From Kitasatospora albolonga (GTDB taxonomy: Bacteria > Actinomycetota > Actinomycetes > Streptomycetales > Streptomycetaceae): a stretch of DNA of 64,000 bases. The notes beneath the pieces are model-generated. The model saw only the letters and a list, made by a program, of their open reading frames with translations, made no database searches and was not told the origin of the DNA. Both the position numbers and the translations under genes were made by a program. Positions 23,988 through 32,167 of this stretch are shown piece after piece. The stretch's first letter is position 1. Every line of letters begins with the position of its first letter. The stretch spans positions 731,001-795,000 of the forward strand of contig CP020563.1 of the NCBI GenBank assembly GCA_002082585.1, written 5' to 3'.

Positions 23988-25574
23988 CTACCAGCTGGCC
24001 TTGCGGTACAGCTCCCACATCTGCATCACGGTCTGCGGGTCCAGTGCGCGTTCGCCGCCGCCGATGTCGTCGCCCGAGGCCACGTACAGCTTGCCCTGCC
24101 ACAGCGGCAGCAGCCGGACGTCCTCGACCAGGATCTGCTGGGCCCGCTCGAACTGCTTGCTGACCGCGCCCCGGTCGCTCTCCTGGCGCGTGGCGGGGAT
24201 GAGCTCCTGGGTGATCTCCTTGTTGCGGTACGGGGTACCGGTGACGCTCTCCTCGCCGACGAAGGGGGCGATGAAGTTGTCCGGGTCCGGGAAGTCCGGG
24301 AACCAGCCACGGCCGAAGACCGGGTACTCGCCCTGGGTGAAGCCCTCCTGGAAGGTCTTCCAGGGTGCGCTCTCGAGCGTGATGTCGAAGAGTCCCGACT
24401 TCTCCAGCTGCCGCTCCAGCTCCTCGAACTCGGGCTGGGTGGAGGAACCGTACCGGTCGGTGGTGTACCAGAAGGTCATCTTCACCGGCTCGGTGATCCC
24501 GGCCGAGGTCAGGATCTCCTTGGCCTGCTTCACGTCCGGATCGCCGAAGGTGTCGAAGAAGCTGGTGGTGTGTCCGGAGATGCCCTTGGGGATCATCGAG
24601 TAGAGGGGTTCGGCGGTTCCCCGGTAGACCTTGGCGACCAGGGCGTCGCGGTCCACGATGTGGGCGATGGCCTTGCGGACGGCGGGCTTGGAGGCGGCCG
24701 GGTCCTTGGGGTTGAAGACGAGGAAGCGGATGTCCGCGCCGGTGGTCTCGATGATCTGAAGGCCCTCGTTGCCCTCCTTCTTGTCCTCCAGGCCGACGAC
24801 CTCCTCGGCGGTCAGACCGCGGTAGGTGGCGTCGATGTCCTTGGCCTTGAGGGCGTTCACCATCTGGGCCGACTGCTCGAAGTACCGGATGGTGACCGCG
24901 TTGTTCTTCCGGTTGGCGAAGCCCTTGTAGTCGGGGTTCTTCGTCAACTCGGCGCTGACGCCGGCCTCGTAGGAGTCCAGGAGGTAGGGCCCGGAGCCGG
25001 TGATCTTCCCGTCGTCGCGGATCTTGTCCTTGGGGTAGTCGCCGGGGGCGACGAGCGACATGGCGGGCGTGGCCAGGATGAACGGGAAGGTGGCGTCGGA
25101 CTTGTTCAGGTGGAAGATGACGGTGTCGTCGCCCTTGGTCTCCACCCGGTCGAGCGAGCCGAGCATACCGGCCGGGCCGCCCTTGAAGTGGATGTCCACG
25201 ATCCGGTCGATGGAGTGCTTCACGGCCCGGGCGTCGAGCTTCTCGCCGTTGGAGAACTTCAGGTTCTTCTTGAGCGTGCACCGGTAGGCCATGCTCGTGG
25301 CGTCGGTGAACGTGCAGGATTCGGCCGCGTCCGGCTCGGGGCTCGTACTGCCGGTGGGGAAGCTCACCAGGGTCTGGTAGATGTTCCGCATCAGCTCCCA
25401 GGAGCCGTCCCAGGCCGCCGCGGGGTCCAGCGTGGACGGGGAGCTCGTCGTGCCGACGGTTATCTTCTGGTTCTCCTCCGACCCGCTGTCGGAGAGAAGA
25501 CCGCAGCCTGCCAGCAGAGAAAGGGATGCTAGGGCTGCAGCGGCCTGCAGACTGGCCCGGTAGAACACGTGCAC
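23988..25574 (-). CDS. Oligopeptide-type ABC transporter solute-binding lipoprotein
   Basis: Family 5 solute-binding protein (528 aa) of the DppA/OppA type, anchored outside the membrane. Lipobox LLAGC places the lipidated Cys at residue 24. Conserved segments are LDPAAAWDGSWELMRNIYQTLV, AVKHSIDRIVD (the family signature region), GSGPYLLDSYE and GRGWFPDFPDPDNF. The ligand, peptide or other, is unknown. No permease or ATPase gene is adjacent, and a terminator closes the gene, so it is an orphan receptor. Confidence 0.92.
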   Translation of the reverse strand: MHVFYRASLQAAAALASLSLLAGCGLLSDSGSEENQKITVGTTSSPSTLDPAAAWDGSWELMRNIYQTLVSFPTGSTSPEPDAAESCTFTDATSMAYRCTLKKNLKFSNGEKLDARAVKHSIDRIVDIHFKGGPAGMLGSLDRVETKGDDTVIFHLNKSDATFPFILATPAMSLVAPGDYPKDKIRDDGKITGSGPYLLDSYEAGVSAELTKNPDYKGFANRKNNAVTIRYFEQSAQMVNALKAKDIDATYRGLTAEEVVGLEDKKEGNEGLQIIETTGADIRFLVFNPKDPAASKPAVRKAIAHIVDRDALVAKVYRGTAEPLYSMIPKGISGHTTSFFDTFGDPDVKQAKEILTSAGITEPVKMTFWYTTDRYGSSTQPEFEELERQLEKSGLFDITLESAPWKTFQEGFTQGEYPVFGRGWFPDFPDPDNFIAPFVGEESVTGTPYRNKEITQELIPATRQESDRGAVSKQFERAQQILVEDVRLLPLWQGKLYVASGDDIGGGERALDPQTVMQMWELYRKASW

Positions 25575-25683
25575 GCTCCTCGATCAGCCATGGGTCGGCA
25601 GACCATACCGCAACGCCCCGCCGGAGCAGTCCCCCTGTCCAGCGGGGCGCAAGGTTCGATCAGGTCAAACTGGTAGAGGTCAC

Positions 25684-26439
25684 TCAGCCAACTCCGGCGT
25701 TGAGGAAAATCCCTCCGTCGACCACCAGCGTCTGCCCGGTGACCCAGTCCGACTGCGCCGAGGTCAGGAAGGCCGCGGCGCCCCCGATGTCCTCGGGCAC
25801 CCCGAGCCGGCCGAGCGGGTAGGCGGCGGCAGCCTCCGTCTCGCGGCCCTCGTAGAGCGCCTGGGCGAACTTCGTCTTGACCACGGCGGGGGCGATCGCG
25901 TTGACCCGGACGACCGGCGCGAACTCGTGCGCCAGCTGGAGGGTCAGGTTGATCATGGCCGCCTTGGACATCCCGTACGCGCCGATGAACGGCGAGGGGG
26001 AGACACCGGCGACGGAGGCGATGTTGACGATCGCCCCGCCGTTCTCCTTCTGCCAGGCCCGCCAGGTCTGCTGGGCGAAGCCGAGCGCCGAGATCACGTT
26101 GATCTCGAAGACCTTGCGGGCCACGTTGAGGTCCATCTCGGCCATGGGGCCGAAGACCGGGTTCGTCCCCGCGTTGTTGACCAGGAAGTCGACCCGGCCG
26201 AACGCCTCCATGGTCCGCCCGACCGCCTCCGCCTGGTGGGCCTCGTCGTGGGCCTTGCCGGGGATGGCGATGACCCGGTCGGCGCCGAGCCGCTCCACGG
26301 CCTCCTTGAGGGCCTCCTCGCCCCGTCCGGTGATGGCCACCCGGTCCCCGCGCGCGACGAGCGCCTCGGCGACCCCGTAGCCGATGCCCCGGCTGGCGCC
26401 CGTGACGAGGGCGACTTTTCCGCTGTCCTGCACCGTCAT
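25684..26439 (-). CDS. SDR-family oxidoreductase
   Basis: A classical short-chain dehydrogenase (251 aa). The NAD(P) motif GASRGIG is near residue 14, NNAG near residue 90, and the catalytic Ser plus Tyr-x-x-x-Lys is in IVNIASVAGVSPSPFIGAYGMSKAA. DWVTGQTLVVDGGIFL is the usual ending. It lies 20 bp after the fabG-like gene on the same strand, so they form a two-gene operon; the substrate is probably a beta-ketoacyl or hydroxyacyl thioester, by association only. Confidence 0.9.
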   Translation of the reverse strand: MTVQDSGKVALVTGASRGIGYGVAEALVARGDRVAITGRGEEALKEAVERLGADRVIAIPGKAHDEAHQAEAVGRTMEAFGRVDFLVNNAGTNPVFGPMAEMDLNVARKVFEINVISALGFAQQTWRAWQKENGGAIVNIASVAGVSPSPFIGAYGMSKAAMINLTLQLAHEFAPVVRVNAIAPAVVKTKFAQALYEGRETEAAAAYPLGRLGVPEDIGGAAAFLTSAQSDWVTGQTLVVDGGIFLNAGVG

Positions 26440-26459
26440 GTCGTTCGCTGCCCTTCGGG

Positions 26460-27221
26460 TCAGTTGAGGGGGCCGCCGGCCACGTAGATGACCTGGCCGG
26501 AGACGAAGCCTGCGTCGTCGCCGGTGAAGAAGGCGATCGCGTTCGCAACGTCCTCCGGGCGGCCGACGCGCTGGACGGGGATCTGGGTGGCGGCCGCGGC
26601 CTGGAACTCCTCGAAGCCCATGCCGACGCGGGCGGCGGTCTGCGCGGTCATCTCGGTGACGATGAAGCCGGGGGCGACGGCGTTGGCGGTGACGCCGAAC
26701 TTGCCGAGCTCCTTGGCGAGGGTCTTGGTGAGGCCCTGGAGCCCCGCCTTGACGGCGGAGTAGTTGGCCTGGCCGCGGTTGCCGAGGGCCGAGGAGGAGG
26801 AGAGGGAGACGATCCGGCCGAACTTGGCCTCCACCATGTGCGCCTGGACGGCCTTCGCCATCAGGAACGCGCCCTTGAGGTGGACGTTCATCACGATGTC
26901 CCAGTCGGACTCGCTCATCTTGAACAGCAGGTTGTCGCGGAGCACGCCCGCGTTGTTCACGAGGATGGTCGGAGCGCCCAGCTCGGCGGCGACCCGCGCG
27001 ACGGCGGCTTCCACCTGGGCGCTGTCCGACACGTCGCAGCCGACGGCGAGCGCGGTGCCCCCGGCGGCGGTGATCTTCTCGACGGTGTCCTTGCAGGCCG
27101 CCTCGTCGAGGTCGAGTACGGCGACGGCGCGGCCCTCGGCCGCCAGACGTACGGCGGTGGCGGCGCCGATGCCCCGCGCCGCTCCCGTCACGATGGCAAC
27201 GCGCTGCTCGGTGGTGGACAT
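26460..27221 (-). CDS. fabG: 3-oxoacyl-ACP reductase-like SDR
   Basis: A 253-aa beta-ketoacyl reductase of FabG type. TGAARGIG is at residues 12-19, NNAGVLRDNLLFKM and the active-site SLSSSSALGNRGQANYSAVKAG follow, and FVSGQVIYVAGGPLN closes it. It reduces 3-oxoacyl-ACP or -CoA with NADPH. It is first of two SDR genes, with a TetR-type palindrome about 90 bp upstream. The main fatty-acid fabG usually sits beside fabI in Streptomyces, so this is a paralog whose pathway is uncertain. Confidence 0.88.
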   Translation of the reverse strand: MSTTEQRVAIVTGAARGIGAATAVRLAAEGRAVAVLDLDEAACKDTVEKITAAGGTALAVGCDVSDSAQVEAAVARVAAELGAPTILVNNAGVLRDNLLFKMSESDWDIVMNVHLKGAFLMAKAVQAHMVEAKFGRIVSLSSSSALGNRGQANYSAVKAGLQGLTKTLAKELGKFGVTANAVAPGFIVTEMTAQTAARVGMGFEEFQAAAATQIPVQRVGRPEDVANAIAFFTGDDAGFVSGQVIYVAGGPLN

Positions 27222-27305
27222 GCTTGGTTCTCCTCGCCCTTGGATAGCGGCTCAGCGGACGTCGGGGCGCCTCTCCGGTCAGTCCCTGCCGGAGAGGCCC
27301 CGATG

Positions 27306-27323
27306 ACTGAGCAACCGCTTAGT
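27306..27323. promoter_or_regulatory. TetR-type palindrome upstream of the SDR operon
   Basis: ACTGAGC-AACC-GCTTAGT forms a near-perfect inverted repeat (6 of 7 positions) 85 bp upstream of the fabG-like start. The shape is typical of operators for TetR-family regulators of acyl-CoA metabolism. No TetR gene lies in this window, so any regulator acts from elsewhere. Confidence 0.5.
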
Positions 27324-27425
27324 ACCTTCAGCAGACGAGACGCTAGAAGCCCTGGCACCCGGTGTCAACGGCGTACGCCCCCGGGGGCCGCACGTCACAC
27401 CGGGCGGCGGCCCCGGGGCCCGGGC

Positions 27426-27809
27426 TCAGCGCACCAGCAGATCGAGCAGCCGGTCCACCTCACCGGCCGGGTCGGTGGTGAGCCCGGTGTGCACGGCCCC
27501 GGGCTGGACGACCGTGGAGCGCGGGGCGATCAGCCAGCGGAAGCGCCGTCCGGCGTCGTCGCCGGACGCCTGCCCGGCCCCCTCCCCGCCGCCGCAGACC
27601 CCTTCGACCGCGTGGAGGGCGGCCCGCACCCCGATGACGTCGGCGTCCGGGTCCAGCGCCCTCAGCTTCGCCTCGTCCAGGTGCGTACGGGCGGCGACGA
27701 ACGAGTGGGCCCGGCAGTAGACGAGCACCCCCGCGTTGAAGCACTCCCCGCGCTCGACGCGGGGGACGACCCGCAGGAGCGCGTACTCGAAGACCTCGCG
27801 GCGCGTCAT
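27426..27809 (-). CDS. DUF3037 protein paired with a HipA-like kinase
   Basis: A 127-aa protein of the DUF3037 family. The start MTRREVFEYALLRVVPRVERGECFNAGVLVYC, with conserved Arg, Glu and Asn residues, is the family signature. The C-terminus is less conserved. Its start overlaps the stop of the HipA-like kinase by 4 bp (ATGA), which implies coupled translation and a joint role. The family's function is unknown. Confidence 0.82.
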   Translation of the reverse strand: MTRREVFEYALLRVVPRVERGECFNAGVLVYCRAHSFVAARTHLDEAKLRALDPDADVIGVRAALHAVEGVCGGGEGAGQASGDDAGRRFRWLIAPRSTVVQPGAVHTGLTTDPAGEVDRLLDLLVR

Positions 27810-28684
27810 CGGCCACCCTCCCGGCCGGTACGGGCGGTGGCCCCGGCGCGGTCGCCACCGGCCGGTTTCGGCCGGGGCGGCAGCCGGTCGGTGAGCCAGC
27901 CAGGCGCCTGGGAGGGCCGGTTCACGGCCGGAGCGTCCAGAACGATCCGCTCGTGGACGGTGGCGGCCCGCGCCAGCAGCGGCGCCACATAGGCGCGGCG
28001 CAGCTCGTCGGTGGAGGAGAACCCGGGCTCGTCCACCAGCCAGACGTCCGGGACCTCGGCGGCCACCTCGGTGAGCAGCTCCTCGGTGACCAGCGGGGCG
28101 AGCTCGGCGGCCGCGGAGGCGAGGTCCGGGGCGAAGGAGGCCAGCACATGGTCGGAGGCGTTGTACGGCTTCGCCGCCGATGCCTCGGCGCCCGGCCAGT
28201 TGTGGTGCCAGATCATGGTGGCGCCGTGGTCGATGAGCCAGAGGTCGCCGTGCCAGACCAGCAGGTTGGGGTTGCGCCAGGAGCGGTCGACGTTGTTGAT
28301 CAGCGCGTCGAACCAGACGACCCGCCCCGCCTCGGCCGCGCCGACCTCGTAGGCGAGGGGGTCGAACCCGAGCGACCCCGGCAGATAGTCCATGCCCAGA
28401 TTGAGCCCACCGCTCGCCTTGAGCAGCTCCTGCACCTCCTGGTCGGGCTCGGCGAGCCCGATGACCGGGTCCAGCTCGATGGCCACCAGCGGCGGCACCC
28501 GCAGCCCGAGCCTGCGCCCCAGCTCCCCGCAGATGACCTCCGCGACGAGGGTCTTGCGGCCCTGACCGGCTCCGGTGAACTTCATGACGTACGTACCGAG
28601 ATCGTCGGCCTCGACGATGCCCGGGAGCGAGCCGCCCTCACGCAGGGGCGTGACGTAGCGGGTCGCAGTGACTTCGGTGAGCAT
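27806..28684 (-). CDS. HipA-family kinase-like protein
   Basis: A 292-aa protein of the HipA-like kinase family. FTGAGQGRKTLVAEVICGELGRRLGL contains the ATP-binding Lys/Glu region. VVWFDALINNVDRSWRNPNLLVWHGDLWLIDHGATM contains a catalytic-loop pattern (Asp, Asn, Arg, Asn) and an IDHG metal motif. Unlike HipA toxins it lacks the HipA N1 domain and an HTH partner such as HipB. It is coupled to a DUF3037 gene. A protein kinase role is inferred, with a target unknown. The last 40 residues are Pro/Gly/Arg-rich. Confidence 0.8.
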   Translation of the reverse strand: MLTEVTATRYVTPLREGGSLPGIVEADDLGTYVMKFTGAGQGRKTLVAEVICGELGRRLGLRVPPLVAIELDPVIGLAEPDQEVQELLKASGGLNLGMDYLPGSLGFDPLAYEVGAAEAGRVVWFDALINNVDRSWRNPNLLVWHGDLWLIDHGATMIWHHNWPGAEASAAKPYNASDHVLASFAPDLASAAAELAPLVTEELLTEVAAEVPDVWLVDEPGFSSTDELRRAYVAPLLARAATVHERIVLDAPAVNRPSQAPGWLTDRLPPRPKPAGGDRAGATARTGREGGR

Positions 28685-28800
28685 GCGCCCAGGCTATCGG
28701 CCGTCCCCGCACCCCGCGCTGAACACCCGCGCCCCGCTCTCCGTACCCATGACCGAGGCCGTGGTCATGCGGCCGGAGCCGTAGTCATTCATGGATACCG

Positions 28801-29265
28801 ATGAAGGGAATTGCCGCGATGAGCGCAGCGCAGGAGCGCCGTATCCTCCTCGAACGCCGCACCGTCGTCCTGGCGGTGGGGGCCGCCGGAGCGGCTGCCG
28901 CACTCACCGCGTGCGGGGGTTCGGACGGCTCGGGAGGCGCGGAGTCGGCCGGGCAGCCGGGGAGCGGCGGGGAGGGCGCGGCCGTCCTCGCGCGGACGGC
29001 GGACATCCCGGAGGGCGGCGGGGTGGTCTTCGCCGCGCAGAAGGTCGTGGTGACCCAGCCGAAAGCCGGTGAGTTCAAGGCGTTCTCGGCCACGTGCACC
29101 CATCAGGGGTGTGCGGTCAAGGACGTCAGGGACGGGACGATCACCTGCCCCTGCCACAATTCGACGTTCGACGCGGGGACGGGCAGCCCCACGGGCGGGC
29201 CCGCCACCCGGCCGCTGCCCGCGCGGGAGATCACGGTGGAAGGCGGGTCGATCACACTGGTGTAG
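28801..29265 (+). CDS. Rieske [2Fe-2S] lipoprotein with Tat-like signal
   Basis: A 154-aa exported Rieske protein. Cluster ligands are CTHQGC and CPCHNSTF (two Cys, two His). The N-terminus has LLERRTVVLAVGAAGAAAALTACGG: twin Arg, hydrophobic stretch and a lipobox-like LTAC, so it is probably Tat-exported then lipidated. A Gly/Ser-rich linker precedes the domain. The start may be ATG 28801 or 28819. It stands alone, not with a cytochrome bc complex, so its redox partner is unknown. Confidence 0.87.
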   Translation: MKGIAAMSAAQERRILLERRTVVLAVGAAGAAAALTACGGSDGSGGAESAGQPGSGGEGAAVLARTADIPEGGGVVFAAQKVVVTQPKAGEFKAFSATCTHQGCAVKDVRDGTITCPCHNSTFDAGTGSPTGGPATRPLPAREITVEGGSITLV

Positions 29266-29361
29266 GGCCTGTCGCCGCCGTGTCGGCCGCCGCCGCGGCA
29301 GCCCGCGTGGCGGTGGCCGACTCCGTTGCTTCGTAAGGAAGTTGACAGAGACGGCAGGCGC

Positions 29362-29871
29362 TCAGGCGCCGACGGTCCCGTCCACGCCTTCCCGCAGGAA
29401 GTCCGCGTGCCCGTTGTGGCGGCCGTACTCCAGCAGTACGTGCACCATCACCATCCGCAGCGACACGTCCTGGCCCCACCTCGGCTGGTGCCCGGCCAGA
29501 TCCAGGGACGCGGCCTCCCGCTCGATGCGGCGCGAGTGCGCGACCTCGGCCTCCCAGGCCGTGAACGCCTCGGCCCCGGTCGACGCGCTCGCGTCGTACG
29601 CCGCCTGGAAGTCGATCCGGTCGGACCAGACCATCGGGGCGTCGTTGTCCTCGAACACCCGGCGGAACCAGGCCCGTTCGACTTCCGCCATGTGCCGCAC
29701 CAGGCCGAGCAGCGAAAGCGTCGACGGCGGCATCGACCGCCGCCGCAGCTCCTCGTCGGTGAGCCCGTCGCACTTCATGGCGAGCGTCTCGCGGTGGTAG
29801 TCGAGGAAGGCCCGCAGCGTGTCGCGCTCACTGCCGGAGCGGGGCGGGGCGGTGCGAGGGTCGGTGGTCAC
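29362..29871 (-). CDS. DinB/DUF664 family protein, copy 2
   Basis: A 169-aa paralog of the protein at 21352-21873, with matching segments FLDYHRETLAMKCDGLTDEEL, LLGLVRHMAEVERAWFRRVF and VLLEYGRHNGHADFLREGVDGT. Metal-site His residues are retained. Both copies are free-standing and probably bind a thiol cofactor such as mycothiol. They likely arose by duplication, since the identical blocks exceed what distant family members normally share. Confidence 0.86.
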   Translation of the reverse strand: MTTDPRTAPPRSGSERDTLRAFLDYHRETLAMKCDGLTDEELRRRSMPPSTLSLLGLVRHMAEVERAWFRRVFEDNDAPMVWSDRIDFQAAYDASASTGAEAFTAWEAEVAHSRRIEREAASLDLAGHQPRWGQDVSLRMVMVHVLLEYGRHNGHADFLREGVDGTVGA

Positions 29872-29914
29872 CGGTCGGGCTCCTCGTCCGTGTCGGGTTC
29901 AGGACCCCCGCAAC

Positions 29915-30571
29915 CTACCCCGTCTGCCTCCTGGGCCCCTTCCAGCGGCCCAGGATGTCGTCGGTGGTGGTGACGGTGGCGACCAGGGCGAGAGTGTTGC
30001 GGATCATCGCGGGGGTGTACTCGGCGGGCACCCCCGCGATCGCGTCGGACGGGACGACCGCCGTATAGCCGAGGTTGACGGCGTCGAACACGGCGTTGGG
30101 GATCGCGACGTTGGCCGAGACCCCGGTGACGACGAGCGTGCGGCAGCCGAGGTTACGGAGAAGGGCGTCCACATCGGTCCCGGCGAGCGGCGAGAGCCCG
30201 TGCAACCGGCGCACGACGAGGTCCTCTTCCGCCACCTCGACGGGCGGCGCGATCCGTACGGCGGTGGTGCCGGTGTGCTGCTGGACGGGGAGCCGGGCGG
30301 CGGCGCGGAAGAGACGGGCGTTGCGGTTGGCGCCGCGCCCGTCGGGGCGGCTCTCGGCGACGGCGTGCATGACCTGGACCCCGGCCTCGTGGGCGGCGGC
30401 GACCAGGCGGGCGATGTTGTCGAGGGCGCCCGAGGAGCGGGCGGCCCTGGCGAGTTCGGGCAGAGCGCTGTCCGGTCCCACGACACCCCGCTGGCATTCG
30501 ACGGTCAGCAGTACGGTGGTGGCGGGGGCCAGCAGCGCGGCGAGCCGTTCCTGCGATTCCCTGGACGCCAC
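29915..30571 (-). CDS. Isochorismatase-fold protein with substituted catalytic residues
   Basis: A 218-aa protein of the isochorismatase/cysteine hydrolase superfamily by fold: TTVLLTVECQRG, VVRRLHGLSPLAGTDVDALLRNLG and TLVVTGVSANVAIPNAVFDAVNLGY align with the standard blocks. The catalytic Asp is replaced by Glu, the Lys segment contains no Lys, and the nucleophile Cys is Ala. The only Lys is near the C-terminus. Hence it is probably not an amidase and may be a regulatory or lyase-like variant. GTG at 30571 is supported by GAGGTGG. Divergent from a flavin-type oxidase gene. Confidence 0.8.
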   Translation of the reverse strand: MASRESQERLAALLAPATTVLLTVECQRGVVGPDSALPELARAARSSGALDNIARLVAAAHEAGVQVMHAVAESRPDGRGANRNARLFRAAARLPVQQHTGTTAVRIAPPVEVAEEDLVVRRLHGLSPLAGTDVDALLRNLGCRTLVVTGVSANVAIPNAVFDAVNLGYTAVVPSDAIAGVPAEYTPAMIRNTLALVATVTTTDDILGRWKGPRRQTG

Positions 30572-30659
30572 GGGGCCACCTCTTCCTCTGCCGCTTCCAC
30601 TTCTTCCGCCCGCCGTGCGGCGGACGGCGTTGCGCCGCACGGAAGGAGCCCCCATGATT

Positions 30660-30676
30660 TCTGACACATCATCAGA
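30660..30676. promoter_or_regulatory. Short inverted repeat in a divergent promoter
   Basis: TCTGA-CACATCA-TCAGA lies in the 125-bp spacer between the isochorismatase-like gene and the oxidase at 30697, 20 bp upstream of the latter. It could be an operator overlapping a promoter; arms are short, so it may be chance. Confidence 0.3.
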
Positions 30677-30696
30677 TAGCAAGGGGAGGACACCGC

Positions 30697-31170
30697 ATGA
30701 CCGACACCCAGCGCCGCGGCCGCCGGATCATGATGACCCCCGGGGAGCGGGACGCCTATCTCCGCGAGCAGCGCACCTGCCGGGTCGCCACCCTCGCCGC
30801 CGACGGGCCTCCGCACATCGGCGCGCTCTGGTTCGTCTGGGACGGCTCCTCGCTCTGGCTGTACTCCATCACCCGCAGCCTGCGCTGGTCCCAGCTGCGC
30901 GAGGACCCGCGGCTCGCCGTCGTGGTCGACGACGGCGAGACGTACGACGAACTGCGCGGTGTGGAGCTGGCCGGTACGGTCCGGTTCGTCGGCGAGGCTC
31001 CGCGTACGGGTGAGCCGTGCGCCGAACTCGACGTACCGGAGCGACTGTTCCCCGCGAAGTACTTCGGGATGACGGAGATGCCGCACGACGGCCGGCACGC
31101 CTGGCTGCGGCTCACCCCGGACACCGTCACCTCGTGGGACTTCCGCAAACTCGCGGAGCTGGGGCGGTAG
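30697..31170 (+). CDS. Pyridoxamine-5'-phosphate-oxidase-fold protein
   Basis: A 157-aa split-barrel flavin or F420-binding protein. MTPGERDAYLREQRTCRVATLAADGPPHIGALWFVWDGSSLWLYS is the standard first half; RWSQLREDPRLAVVVDDGE the cofactor loop. Such actinobacterial proteins often bind F420 or FMN and reduce quinones, tetrapyrroles or nitro-compounds. GGGGAGG precedes the ATG by 8 bp. The stop abuts the opposing LysR stop with no gap. Confidence 0.82.
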   Translation: MTDTQRRGRRIMMTPGERDAYLREQRTCRVATLAADGPPHIGALWFVWDGSSLWLYSITRSLRWSQLREDPRLAVVVDDGETYDELRGVELAGTVRFVGEAPRTGEPCAELDVPERLFPAKYFGMTEMPHDGRHAWLRLTPDTVTSWDFRKLAELGR

Positions 31171-32094
31171 TCACCCGGTGGCCGGAGCCCCGCCCGCCAC
31201 CCGCTCCCCCACCGCCCGCAGCGCGTCGACCGTGGCCCGGACCGAGGGACGGCGGTCGGCGTCCGTACGCCAGACGGCATGGATGTGGCGGCGCACGGTC
31301 TGCCGCACCGGCACCAGGGAGACCCCTTCGGGGACCGGGCCCCGGCCCAGCCGTGGCGCCACGCAGACACCGAACCCGGCGGCGATCAGGGCCAGTTGGG
31401 TGTGGTGCTCCCCAGCCAGATGGGAGATGCGCGGCTCGATGCCCCGGGAGCGCAGGGTGAACACGAGCCACTCGTAACAGAATTCCCCCTCCGGCCAGGA
31501 GACCCACTCGTCCTGCGCGAAGTCCTCCAGCTCCACTTCGGCCCGGCCCGCCAGCGGATGCCCGGCGGGCATGGCGATGTCCGGTGCGTCGTCGAGGAGT
31601 TCGGCCTTGGTCAGACCACCGGGCACGGGCAGCCGCTTGTTGCTCCAGTCGAGCACCACGGCCACGTCGACATCGCCCCGCAGCACGGCGAGGAGCCCTT
31701 GCTCGGGCTCCAGCTCCCGCGTCCGCACCCTCAGTTCCGGATGGCCGGCGCGCAGGGCGAGCAGTGTGGCGGGCAGCAGTCCGCGCGCCGCCGTGGGGAA
31801 GGCGGAGAGCATCACCTCGCCGACCACCTCGCCCCGCTGGGCCTCGATGTCGGACTGGGCCAGCTCCACCTGCGACAGGATACGGGCGGCGTGGTCCGCG
31901 AGCAGCCGGCCCGCGTCGGTGAGGCGGACCCCCCGGCCGTTCCGGGTCAGCAGCTGCTGGCCGACCTCGCGCTCCAGCTTGGCCATCTGCTGCGAGACCG
32001 CCGATGTGGTGACATGCAGCCCTCCGGCGGCCCCGCTCACCGAGCCGTGCCGGGCGAGGGCGTCCAGGGTGCGCAGCCGCTCCAGATTCAACAT
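31171..32094 (-). CDS. LysR-family transcriptional regulator
   Basis: A 307-aa LysR regulator. The winged HTH is at residues 1-60 (MLNLERLRTLDALARHGSVSGAAGGLHVTTSAVSQQMAKLEREVGQQLL) and the effector-binding domain at about 90-300. Divergent from the EamA exporter at 32168 with a 73-bp spacer, the classic arrangement for a LysR activator and its target. The spacer has AAGCGA at 32107-32112 and TCGCTT at 32129-32134 as a possible operator. Effector unknown. Confidence 0.9.
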   Translation of the reverse strand: MLNLERLRTLDALARHGSVSGAAGGLHVTTSAVSQQMAKLEREVGQQLLTRNGRGVRLTDAGRLLADHAARILSQVELAQSDIEAQRGEVVGEVMLSAFPTAARGLLPATLLALRAGHPELRVRTRELEPEQGLLAVLRGDVDVAVVLDWSNKRLPVPGGLTKAELLDDAPDIAMPAGHPLAGRAEVELEDFAQDEWVSWPEGEFCYEWLVFTLRSRGIEPRISHLAGEHHTQLALIAAGFGVCVAPRLGRGPVPEGVSLVPVRQTVRRHIHAVWRTDADRRPSVRATVDALRAVGERVAGGAPATG

Positions 32095-32167
32095 GTAAGC
32101 AATGCTAAGCGAAAAGGCGCAGAAACTCTCGCTTGTTCTAACCAGTACGGTTCGTCATCGTGGAGCC

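Noticed and set aside
32107..32134. A firm LysR operator (AAGCGA-N16-TCGCTT)
   Set aside because: Arms are only 6 bp, and the T-N11-A form is not clear; listed only as a possibility within the regulator entry.
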